A stretch of 64,000 nt of DNA from assembly GCA_009801015.1 (NCBI GenBank), contig VHZZ01000138.1, forward strand, positions 167,060-231,059. Direction: 5' to 3'. The notes under the pieces were generated by a model, which worked only from the letters and a program-made list of their open reading frames with translations, had not been told where the DNA came from and did no database searches. Positions 21,820-32,277 of the stretch are shown here, one piece after another (position 1 is the stretch's first letter; every line of letters begins with the position of its first letter). The position numbers and the translations under genes are program-made. This stretch comes from Silene noctiflora (taxonomy: Eukaryota > Streptophyta > Magnoliopsida > Caryophyllales > Caryophyllaceae).

Positions 21820-24761
21820 GTCTATGTGTCCAACCCGATGACCTATTATCATTGGCTCGTCCAACACGTAAGAGAAGCAAATACGGATAATAGCGCAAAT
21901 TATACTATAAGACGGTTGTAAGATTACGAAGACATAAAAAAATTGAACTGAGCTTAAATGAAGTAACTTTAATTCGAAAAGAGCATGGTTTTAATTCTCA
22001 TGAACGTCATTTATATGTCTTATATTTCGAGGAATACAAAAAATTATAGCCTTATGAGTTATGGACAAAATATTAATTAAATGGTTTTAATCCTCATCGA
22101 GGTTCATATAAAAAAACGTAAATAATTAAATAGAATGGCCCAAAACGAAATACGTAAATAAAGAACCCAATGAAACGGATGAAATATGACTCGTAATATT
22201 TTTTTAATTACATTAAAAGGTTTTAAGCTTAATATTCATATGAAATAGCTCCGAAACTTTATATTAAACTCGTTAACTTTACAACAAAACTCAACAATTT
22301 TACAATAAAATTAAAAATTTATACGACTAGTTATAATCCAACTACTGTAGTACAACTGGTGGTGTAGTTTATATAAACTAGTTCATTTCCCATACACTAA
22401 TCATTCAATCATTTTTTCGAGTTACATCATGACTCGGCCGATCAATTAATTTTTTTGGGTGTATTCTACAAAGGCCAAATTGATAGGTAATTATAATTTT
22501 TTTTTGTACATTTAATAAACCAACTTATACAAGAAATTATAATGTCAAAGTCATAAATACTCAATTAGCCTTATTATTATGAGATAAATCAAGTAGTGTC
22601 GAGCATGTAATAAGCATGTCAAATACATTCATAAATCATTATTCTGGGTAGTATTTATTTAATGTTTAAGACGGATATTATATTACATAATAACTTGTGC
22701 TAAAGTTAGAATTGGTATAAGGGACTAGCTCGATTCGAATCCTGCCCGTCCCGATTAACGATCCGTATCTAACCCCATTTCCGAATTGACTAAACCTTCT
22801 TCAACCCGACCCGAATGTTTATTATCGATATTGGACGTTATCCAAAAAAAAAAAAATTGATATTTGATAACAACCACTCTAAATGACCAGACTCGATCCG
22901 ACTCGAGTTCTTGCAAACTCGAGCATCCCAAATCCAAATTGACCCGACTCGATTAACCCGTTTATCACGTCGAGATAAAATTATTATACTCTTTAATCAA
23001 GTTTAAACAAAGACTTGAAGTCCAAATAATCAAACAAACACCATTAATAACATCTCAATTCTGAGCAAGTGAGCAACATTGCTTTCTCTCTTGCACTCCT
23101 GCAATCCATACCTGTCTGGTCAATTGATACTCTCAAAAGGGTAACTTTTATAGTTTCTGCATACCCTTTTACCTTAATTTAAGCTTTTGTTAATGCTTTA
23201 CTATTAATTACTGTAGAAGTTATCTGCAATTCTGCACTGCTATTTTATTTATAGTTTCTGTATACCCTTTTACCTTAGTTTAAGCTTTTGTTAATGCTTT
23301 AATATTAATTACTGTAGAAGTTATCTGCAATTCTGCACTGTTATTGTATTTATAGTTTTCCTGAATTTTCAGTATTGTGTTTTGTTAGCCTGCAATTAAG
23401 ATGTATAAATGGAATGCTGAAATTAGTAAGATCCCTTATTGAATGCTTACACTCTGATTAAAGGGTAGTGGAGATTTTTGATCTGATTCTATTTTTTTTG
23501 TTGGTACTGTGTTAATTCCGTATTTCCAATGGAGCCAAAGACTCATTACTCTTAGGTTCCGGATTATGATGGAATAAATCAATAGCGGGGGTCCTTTGAA
23601 AGGAAACAATCTCTTTGTATATAGAGTAAAAAAGTAGAGTAATCCCATGAGATTTTCGATGCAATTTATCATGGATCATCCATATACAGCATTTCCATGG
23701 TCTTAGCACAAGGGTAGTGGTACTTGCATCCTACATTCCCACCCCCTTACCTCGCTTATTGCGGGAGTCTTTGAGGCACTAAAGTAATGTTGTTGTTTTT
23801 GTATTGTACTATGCTTAGCGATGTTTGATGGGTAGTTGCATAATTGATGAAATGTCGGACAAGTAGCTTTGTTGTTTTGCAGTTGGACTTGGTTCCAGCC
23901 CGCTCCTCTAGATTCCAGGCTTTGATCCACCTGATTTTTATACCAAAGCGTATAAATTTAACTTACAATAATTGGATCTGTCACTCAGTCATTCTTCCCC
24001 TTTTCCGAATTCCAAATGCATTCAAATGATTTACGCTTTGACTTGTTGAGCAGTAATCTCTTTGTTCATGCATCCCTGGTGCTGGACATGTTGTATCCTG
24101 AGTTTATGAACTAGTCTAAGAATTGTAAAGTAGTAAAGGTCACAAGTATCAACAAAACAAATAGTCCAATTTCTATGTGGAACGTGTCACTTCAATGTTG
24201 ATTGTAAAATTGGATTGTAAGTCAAAATACTTGCGTTGCTTGGTAATTTGGGTTGCAGTAATATTCATTTGTGATAGTAGTAAAATTTGGGTTTGTTATT
24301 GAAGTTTACGTCACACTAGACAGCTTTTACATGTCTATAGATATGACCACTGTGGGTATGTATGAAGAAACTAATTTAACTTTGTCGCAAAGTTAATATC
24401 TGACAAATAAACTTTCTTATCAGACACTAATAGACCTATTGGTTTTGTTTCTAGGGCAGGGGCCAGGTGAGATTGTCAGTGCTATTTTGCTGGAAGAAGT
24501 ACTTTCATAATCTGGTCTTTGATTCAGAATCTTAGCCTGTTGCCCTGTTACATATTTCTCGCTTTTAAGCCTTCAATAACGATTACATCACTGTTCTAGG
24601 ACTTGTAATATCTTGTTGCTCTTCAAAGATCAATGTGGTTGCTTTGGCCGTATGATGTCTCTTGTCCTCGCTTTTCTATATGCTGGATGTTTCATGTTCT
24701 TCATATCCAAGCGCCATTCACGGAAGAAAAGTTTGACTGCACTTGTTGAAAATTGAAACCA
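21820..24761. other. Intergenic region and leader of GALT1
   Basis: A diverged MITE-X-like stretch lies at about 22190-22380. A CCCGA/CCGACTC-rich stretch lies at 22735-22965. From about 23050 the composition becomes less AT-biased and probably includes the 5' leader, possibly with an intron, of GALT1; no splice assignment was possible. A 101-bp tandem repeat within it is listed separately. Confidence 0.45.
23151..23352. repeat. Tandem duplication of about 101 bp
   Basis: Two adjacent units start tagtttctg at 23151 and 23252. They share aagcttttgttaatgcttta and attactgtagaagttatctg with only a few differences, so the duplication is recent. Confidence 0.85.
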
Positions 24762-27700
24762 ATGAATGTGATGATGCAAGGAATGAAGAAATGGTGTGGT
24801 GGTGTCAGTTTTGCTTCCATTTTTATGTTACTGGTACTAAGATATTCTATAACACATAACTCTGTTGGTCAGAGTTCGACTAATTCATCTTTGTATAATA
24901 TAACCAATGCGATTGAACTAGCCAAAACTAATCCTTTAGATTGGGTGCGGTCTACTGCTCCAGCTGATCTCCATATCCCGCAACAAATTGCTACTCCAGT
25001 AATTCCTGTGGAGACCCTAGTTTCCAGTCTTTATGTTCACAGGAATCTCACAAATGCTGAGCAAAATTCTCTACTAACTGGAAACCAGCTGAAACACTTG
25101 ATAAGTAGCTCTCAAGCTTTGCCGAATGCAGTAGAAGCCATTAAGGAAGCTTCATATGCCTGGAATGCCCTTATGACTGTCGTTAAAAGGGAAAAAAATT
25201 ACGTAAATGGTAGTACAGAAGAGAAGCAGTGTCCTTACTATCTTAATCGGATGAATGCCTTGGAACTGAATGATAGCGAGTTTAGGTTATTGGCCCCTTG
25301 TGGTTTGACTCAAGGTTCTTCCATTACAATTATTGGAACTCCGAATGGGCTGTTAGGTAATTTCCGAATTGACTTAACTGGAGAACATATTCCTGGAGAG
25401 ACAGAACCACCTATTATACTACACTACAATGTTAGGCCTAATGGTGATCAGTCAACAGAGGAGCCAGTAATAGTTCAGAATTCCTGGACTGCTGCTCATG
25501 ATTGGGGAGAAGAGGAGCGTTGCCCGCCTCGTGAGCCTGACAACAAAAAGAAAGGTATGAATGTATGATACTCTCGCTTCTTACTAAACTTGTTATTTTT
25601 GTTTATGTGCTGGTGATTTTTTTCTTAACTTGTTTCCATTTCTAATATCTTCGGCTTGGACGAAGATGGAAAAATGGCTCACTATACTCTCTATGCTGCT
25701 TCTATCATGAAGTACCTGAGTGCTGTTGTATTTTAAGACGCAATTTCATTATGGGTTATTGGGAAACAGCTTTTTTGTGTTCTTAACACACGTGTAATAG
25801 TGTAAAGACGCGTACATTCGATCCTCTCTTACCCAATCACAAGCATAGCCTTCTAGGCACGAGGTAATGCTAGTGATTTCACTCTACCTTCATTTTGCTT
25901 AGACCAGTTCGAAAATTTCTGTTTGGTGTTTACCTCTTGGACTTTGTCAGTGGATGAGCTCGATCCGTGCAATGAAGTTGTGGGAAAGGATGTAAATCGG
26001 ACATCAAATTCATTCACACATGGAAATAGATCACAGGGATCACCGGGTCACAATGAATACAAGACAAAACGGTACTTCCCTTTCAAACAGCGGTATCCGT
26101 TTGTTGCAACTCTTAGAGTGGGATCAGAAGGAATACAAATGACAGTTGACGGGAAGCACATTACGTCATTTGCTTATCGTGAGGTACACCTTTTGAAATT
26201 CTAAGAGCCTCTCTTTAGAAACCTAATGCAATTTCTGCAGGGCTAACGAATTATGTTCATCTGCCTTCTCGCATGATTCCCCAGACATTGGAGCCATGGC
26301 TCATTAGCGAAATAAGAATATCTGGAGATCTGCAATTAATTTCAGTCCTTGCAAGTGGTCTTCCTACATCTGAGGATCCAGAACATGTTCCTGATCTAGA
26401 ACGTCTTAAATCTATTCCAGTTCGACGTGGACAGCAGTTTGACCTTTTTATTGGGGTTTTCTCTACTGCTAACAACTTTAACCGTAGAATGGCTGTTCGA
26501 AGGACATGGATGCAGTATTCGCAAGTGTGCTCTGGTTCAGTTGCCGTGCGTTTTTTTGTTGGTTTGGTGAGTGTCTCGTTCTTTTGCTCTAATAAATGAT
26601 CAATATCAATACCCTAATGCCTGTAAAGGGGCTCCTAGAACTCAGTCTCCCGGCAAATGATTACGACAAGTTTCAAAAGTTGATCTTGCCTGGTGTTCAT
26701 TATCTTTCTGATGTTGGTTTATTTGCAGAATAAAAACCTAAGAGTAAATGAAGAGCTGTGGAACGAGGCTCGGGCATATGGAGACATCCAGCTAATGCCT
26801 TTTGTTGATTACTACAGCCTGATTACATTGAAGACTGTGGCCATTTGTATTTTTGGGGTAATTTTGTTTGCTACTCCCTCCCATTTAACAGGTTCATTAC
26901 GTTTTTATTCTTTTGTGAGGAGTATCTTAATGAAACGTAAAGAATCTGTTGAATGGGATGGAGTACTTCCTTTTGCCCCACTTTTTCTTAGTAAATATGG
27001 AGTAATACTTAATATTAGTCCGCTTGACATGAATATGACACTGACTTCATCTACCCACTCAATTCAACAGACACACATTATTTCAGCAAAATATGTCATG
27101 AAGACAGATGATGACGCGTTTGTTCGTGTTGATGAAGTTGTAGCATCCTTGAACAGGATCAATGTGACTGGAGGATTGCTGTATGGCCTCATTAACTCAG
27201 ACTCCTGGCCTCATCGACGTCCTGACGACAAATGGTTTATTAGTACTAAGGTAAAAAGTTCACCTTCAATCATTTCTATTTCCACTCGAGTGAGCATGAG
27301 CAAGGAATTAATTGCCATTGATGATACTCATGATACTCTGACTTGATTGCAAGTGTTGAAAACGACATGCTGTTGGAATGCCGGACATGGCTATTCTGTG
27401 GAAATTTTTCATGTTATCGGTCTAAAATGAGGAGTCCTAGTGTCGTGTTAAAATGTTAGGAGTGTAGGTCATGTGACACAGCCAAAGGAACATGTCGAAA
27501 AAAAGTAAAATTGGCTGAACCTTAATTTCCCTTTAATGGGAAACTGAATTGTGTTGAGAAATATGAGAATGTGCTATGTTTTACGGAGTTTTGCGACTAT
27601 CTAAATGTGGTGCAATCATGAAGGAATGGCCTGGTGATACTTATCCTCCTTGGGCGCATGGACCCGGATATGTTGTTTCGCATGACATTGCAAATGCCGT

Positions 27701-28069
27701 TGCCAAGAGACATCGAAATGGTAACTTAAAGGTAACCGCCCTTGATAAGAGCCATCCCGTCTTTATTAAACAAAAACTGTTGTACTCCGCATTATTCAGC
27801 TGTTATCTTTTCACTTGACTAAAAACCGATATGTGGATACATGAAAATGTCAGATGTTTAGGTTGGAAGATGTAGCGATGGGCATATGGATCGCTGACAT
27901 GAAGAAAGGTGGGCTCGACGTGAGGTACGAGTTAGAAGAAAGGATACATACAGAAGGATGTGAGGATAATTATGTTGTGGCACACTATCAAACTCCAAGA
28001 GACTTGCTCTGTTTATGGCAAAAACTTGTCGAAACCAAACTTCCGCTTTGTTGTGGGAACGAAGACTGA
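24762..28069 (+). CDS. GALT1: Beta-1,3-galactosyltransferase with galectin domain, GALT1 type
   Basis: Seven exons: 24762-25554, 25951-26183, 26285-26566, 26729-26857, 27071-27250, 27624-27731 and 27854-28069, giving 646 residues with all phases consistent. It is a type II Golgi membrane protein: a short cytosolic tail, a hydrophobic anchor near FASIFMLLVL, a stem, a galectin domain (LTQGSSITIIGTP through PVIVQNSWTAAHDWGEEERC) and a GT31 catalytic domain (STANNFNRRMAVRRTWMQYS, the DxD-type KTDDDAF, EDVAMGIW). The whole protein parallels Arabidopsis GALT1, which adds beta-1,3-galactose to N-glycans on the way to the Lewis a epitope. Two further in-frame Met codons upstream of MKKWCGG make the start uncertain; 24783 is the alternative that aligns best with the family. 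A Stowaway MITE sits in intron 4. Confidence 0.93.
26874..26963. mobile_element. Stowaway MITE
   Basis: The ends CTCCCTCCCATT and AATGGGATGGAG are inverted, flanked by TA on both sides, with a length of 90 bp. These are typical Stowaway (Tc1/mariner) features. It lies in GALT1 intron 4. Fragments with the same inner word (attctttacgttt) occur near 30803, 33945 and 37590. Confidence 0.85.
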
Positions 28070-28249
28070 TCGAGTGATCGAGTAGATACACCGGAGGCCC
28101 GGACACACAATGCTTGTATAGGTTTAGGGTTGATAGTTTGTCTTTCAGTGTAAAGAGAATCAATCACAAGATTTAAGTTTTGACGATAACAAGTTTTGGT
28201 GGAATGGTAAATTAGATCACTTTTGTATAAGAAACATTGTTAATGAGAC

Positions 28250-28660
28250 GAGACAACTCGCAAACTACTCGAGATCGGCTCGATCAAAGCTTGGTCAAAG
28301 CTCGACTCGTGCAAGCTCGGCTTGAGATATTGCTCATATTTTATAAAAATATTTTATCATGATTATAATTTTGTATCACACATATCAAATGTCTCGCCGA
28401 TTTACCAAATATTTTTACATAATTTTCGAGCCTTGTTATTGAAAATATCGAAAGAAAAAAAATAAACAATTTAATATAGGCTCGATTTTGGGCTTGAGTT
28501 TGGCTCGAACTCGCGTTATAACTCGCAAGCTTTATAAGGAGCACATTTTTTTTCAAACTCGGGTAAGATCGAGATCGGCTCGAGCTCGAGTTTTGCTTCT
28601 TGAGCGCAAGCCGAGCAAAGCCAAGCTCAGGCTCGGCTCAGCTCGTTAACAACCCTAGCA
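28250..28660. repeat. Degenerate GCTCGAG/CTCGGCT-rich element
   Basis: Two blocks of gctcgagctcgg-like words (28253-28325 and 28480-28650) surround an AT-rich centre. The arrangement resembles the TCGGG-bodied hAT MITEs, but no terminal repeats or duplication were found. Confidence 0.4.
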
Positions 28661-29021
28661 AACTCAACGAATTGGTCGGAATGGAGTGAATATTTGATAA
28701 TATAAAATTATAAATCTCATTGTTCATATCGACTAGTGATTCTCTCCACTTTCCTTAATATTCGTATCAAAATCAAAGATAAACAAATAACCGGAACGTA
28801 CGCAACAAAATCCATCATCAATTGGGACTACAAAGTTAGCACGTCATAGAACAACTATACACATGTTAAAAGCCATACCACAATTATCAAATCTTGTGTT
28901 GTTTGCCACAAAGTTATCTTGGAAGCACATCATATACAATAGACTATAGTTGAATTTGTGACCAATTTTGACATATAGTGATCATGACAAACACCAAATG
29001 GCCTAAAAATGGATGTTAATA

Positions 29022-29190
29022 TTGACGGATATTCTCGTTACAAGCTTATAACAGGTCAAATATCACCCACATGAGTAAATAAAACAAAAATTAAAGTTCC
29101 TAACGAGTCAGAACTGATTTGTCTTTATCTATCCAGGTGAGTTTTATTTGACCCGTCACAAGCTTGTGACAAATATTGTCCGTTTGCCGT
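29022..29190. mobile_element. MULE-like MITE (CTTGTGACGG family)
   Basis: The left side is attgacggatattctcgtta. The right side is gacccgtcacaagcttgtga, then atattgtccgt. The interior (tgatttgtctttatctatcc, gtgagttttatttgacccg) matches the element at 9486-9640. Confidence 0.5.
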
Positions 29191-30222
29191 ATAAGTTTGG
29201 ATAACAACTCCTTACCCTACCACTTGTCCACTACCATGGTGGTTTCTTACTTTATGAATCAATGTTTGACATTTTTCTAATCTCAAAATGATTACTTCCA
29301 CTTCTAAGTCAAAGAGTTGAAGTGTATTCTTATAAGTATGAAGAAAAAGTTGACATATAAAAGAGTATACTCCCTCTTTTTTTTCCTATTTCCTAAAACG
29401 GATTATTCAGGTTTTCTTTCCTATTTTTTTTTTGAAAGATTTGTTTGGTCCAAATTCATTTACATGTGGGGTAGTGTATTTTACGTGGTTTAAATTCATT
29501 TCTTTATTTCTTGTGTAAAAAGAAAAGGGGAAGAAAATAGAGAATATGAGGAAGTATAATCTTGATACATGTTTTTGAGCTAAAAGTAGTGCACACTGAT
29601 GGTGACATACATTACATAGAGCCTAGAGGTGTTTGGTCTAAATCTTTGACTTTAATAAACCAGATCGGAAATATTTTACTCGTGTTGGTTAGGAGTATTC
29701 ATTATCGATATATGAATTTGTTTTTTTTTTTGTATTGAAGTCTGAAGATAACTTAATGCTTAACCGGTTGAGCAAGATCAGAATAAAACTCTTATATGAG
29801 TTTATATGAGTTTTTACCGTTCATAGTTTCACACCAACCAGCTTTAATACTTATCGTGAATATTAGTCAACTATAATAATCACATTTAACTATTTAAGTA
29901 AACACTAAAAAGCTACTAAAAATAGAAATATATTGTCAACTTATTGAGGTGAGATTGCAAAAGGTTGTATATATTGTATTTTTGTACTTATATTACATGT
30001 GCTTTTAAAATATATTAATGGGAGTATAATTAACTAATTTGGGATTTTACATCCTTTCATTGGTCGATCAGAAAAAAAAGTCGTATCTTTATGAATAAAA
30101 TCTGTTTAAGCAATACCTAAAATCAACTATAACCCAAAAAAAGGTAAGTCATATTGAAATAGAGGGAGTAATAATACAATAAAAAAACTTCATATAACCA
30201 AGTTTACGATACCACAAAAACT

Positions 30223-30571
30223 CAAAAAAAAAGGAACATATATCGGATGTACTACCTCAAACCTTTTTGTTTTTGAGCATATGTATATTTTTTTTGAGCT
30301 TATCAAAGTTTATACAGTTCGTCTTGCCTCTGACGTGAGACAAATTAACACTCCCACTTGCTCTCCCACTTGCAAGCTTTTCTCACGTCACAACTCACAA
30401 GCTTGTGACGTGTTCACACTCGTCACGAATGAGAATTTGTGGAGTTTATAAGTTAGATTCTGATTTTTTTCCCGTAAAAACTCAAATTTAACTAAGCATA
30501 TATGTCACATTTTTGAGTTATATTGTAATTTTTCGAGCTTAATGTACAAGTGAATGAACTCAAAAACTTTA
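30223..30571. mobile_element. MITE family X, copy 3 (interrupted)
   Basis: Starts aaaggaacatatatcggatg like the other copies and contains the same gagcttat and aactcaaaaacttt words. The right end is shortened. A 127-bp MULE-like MITE (30315-30441) is inserted in it. The element ends about 25 bp before the TATA box of the PSY-like gene. Confidence 0.65.
30315..30441. mobile_element. MULE-like MITE nested in MITE family X
   Basis: Ends cagttcgtcttgcctctgac and cgtcacgaatgagaatttgtg. Flanking 9-mers aagtttata (30306-30314) and gagtttata (30442-30450) match at 8 of 9. The uninterrupted family X copies read aaagtttataagttagat at this point, which gives an independent empty site and confirms the borders. 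Confidence 0.8.
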
Positions 30572-30594
30572 TAACACGTTATCCATATCCTGCC

Positions 30595-30604
30595 TTATAA
30601 ATAT
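30595..30604 (+). promoter_or_regulatory. TATA box of the PSY-like gene
   Basis: The word ttataaatat lies about 100 bases upstream of the ATG at 30702. The leader includes a run of about 21 A just before the start codon. Confidence 0.5.
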
Positions 30605-30701
30605 GTAAACTACTCAAACATTATGAGATGCAAGAACCACTAATCATCATTAGAAACATCTAAAGTTCATCTAGCTACTAGAAAAAAAAAAAAAAAAAAA
30701 A

Positions 30702-31714
30702 ATGGCATTACGTTTTCTTCTTCTATTAATCTTCATATTCTCTTGCTCTCACCTTGTATCCTTAAATGCTATTCCCATATCAAGTAAGACGATTCCGCAC
30801 TCTCTCATTCAACAGATTCTTTACGTTTCATTAAAATACTTCTCGTAAAAGAATAAAAACGTAAAGAATCTGTTGACTGGCTTATGATTTTGTTCTTGCC
30901 ATAATTAATTAATGTGATTTTCACTAATCTTTATCTATATTATTGTCTACTAGGAGGTCTTAACAAGCTCCCGTCAAACGGTCGAGAAATTTTAGTCTCG
31001 GAATCAATGAATCAGGTATATTATACGGAGAAAAAAGAACATACATCGGATGTATTACCTTAGATTTTACTTATTTTTGAGCATATGTGTATTTTTTCTG
31101 AAGCTTATTACCTATAACTTTATTTGTTTTTGAGCATATGTGTATTTTTTCTGAGCTTATTAAAGTTTATAAGTTAGATTTTATTTTTTTTTCCGTCAAA
31201 ATCAAATTTAACTAAGTTTTTAGGTAATGTTTTTGAGTTTTATTATAATTTTTTGAGCTTACTATTTTAGTGAATGAACTCGGAAACTTTACAGTAAAAA
31301 TCATAATTTTTAAAACAAAACTCAAAAACTTTATTATAATAATCAAAAACTATAAAACTGGTCCTCATTATACTCCCTCTGTTTTTTTTTATATATATGA
31401 CGTTTTTATTTTTAAATAACTCAAACCAATGTATGTTATGAATTTTTTGAAGGTTAGAATTTAGAAACTTGTTTTCTGACTCCGTCATTATATGAGACAA
31501 TTTTATACGTGAATAATACATTAAATTTAATTTCGAGTTTCTCTTATTTTGACATTAATGTTATTTTATGTTTTTTAAATAATAGAATGACAAGATGAAC
31601 GCAGAAGATATAATAGAGAAGGATATTATTGAAGGAAGAATGGATATTGAAAAAAATGATTACGGACCGACTACATCGAATCCGATTCACACCCCAAACC
31701 CACCACGTATGTGA
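30702..31714 (+). CDS. PSY-like tyrosine-sulfated peptide hormone precursor
   Basis: Three short exons, 30702-30783, 30954-31015 and 31586-31714, joined at GT-AG borders with matching phases, give 90 residues. The N-terminus, MALRFLLLLIFIFSCSHLVS, is a signal peptide. The middle is charged, and the C-terminus holds GRMDIEKNDY followed by GPTTSNPIHTPNPPRM. The motif DY-x-x-x-x-x-NP-x-H-x-P fits the PSY family, whose mature peptides carry a sulfated Tyr after Asp and promote cell expansion (compare PSY1, which begins DYGDP and has NPKHDP). An acidic residue before the Tyr is what tyrosylprotein sulfotransferase needs. No exon is long enough to show up as a gene on its own. A MITE family X copy lies in intron 2 and a Stowaway element just after the stop. 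Family membership is my judgement from the motif. Confidence 0.78.
31030..31360. mobile_element. MITE family X, copy 4 (in PSY-like intron 2)
   Basis: Begins aacatacatcggatgtatta and ends near aactataaaactggt. It contains an internal duplication of the unit tttttgagcatatgtgtatt. It occupies more than half of the 570-bp intron. Confidence 0.65.
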
Positions 31715-31737
31715 GATCGTCCACATAGTAACTAGTA

Positions 31738-31826
31738 CTTTCTCCGTCTCAATCATTTATTTATCTTTAATTAAAACATTTCTCATAAAGAATAAAAAGA
31801 TAAATCAATAGCTGAGACGGAGGGAG
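31738..31826. mobile_element. Stowaway MITE
   Basis: The left end ctttctccgtctcaatcatt is mirrored by the right end gctgagacggagggag, with TA on both sides. At 89 bp it starts 23 bases after the PSY-like stop codon, so it probably lies in that gene's 3'UTR. Confidence 0.85.
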
Positions 31827-32277
31827 TAATTGTAACATATATAAGGAGTAATAGTTTGTATTCAATGTAATGTAAAATGGGAAAGGTATATCTATGATTA
31901 AGTAATTTTATTAAGGTGGGTTCAGATATCGGAATCAAAATTTTAAGTTGATGGTTATTTAACGGGAATATGTTGTGAAGCATAGCGCGACTTAGAAGCA
32001 CACGAAAAGATATATGGAAGAATGAATATCAATGCTTGCAAATTAAAATGATACTATTGAGCAGACGTCAACTGGTTTAGTCGATAAAGTCGACTGAACA
32101 AACTTGAATCGGTGAAAGTAAGGCCAAAAATGAGTACACTTACAGAGTTACAGCCTATGTTAGTTCGACTTTTGACTTTCTAAGCGATGTTGTATATATA
32201 TTCAATACGGTACTCAAGGATACGATTATGGAATCCGTATATGACATCCAAGTCCGAGTAACATAGACTAGTTAACA
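31827..32277. other. Intergenic DNA between the PSY-like gene and receptor kinase A
   Basis: No gene seen. It holds a tRNA-like word (actggtttagtcgataaagt) near 32070. The kinase A 3'UTR should lie at the right end. Confidence 0.4.

Larger units (their letters stand above)
28070..30594. other. Intergenic DNA downstream of GALT1
   Basis: Apart from the GALT1 3'UTR, a GCTCGAG-rich stretch and one MITE, listed separately, no gene is seen. A partial Stowaway end (actccctcttttttt) lies near 29371. Confidence 0.5.

Noticed and set aside
23151-23352. Tandem repeats considered as a CRISPR-like array
   Set aside because: Only two long contiguous units without spacers, in a plant nuclear genome.
32066-32130. 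tRNA-like word considered as a tRNA gene
   Set aside because: No cloverleaf can be formed and the B box is degenerate. A SINE relic is the most that can be said.
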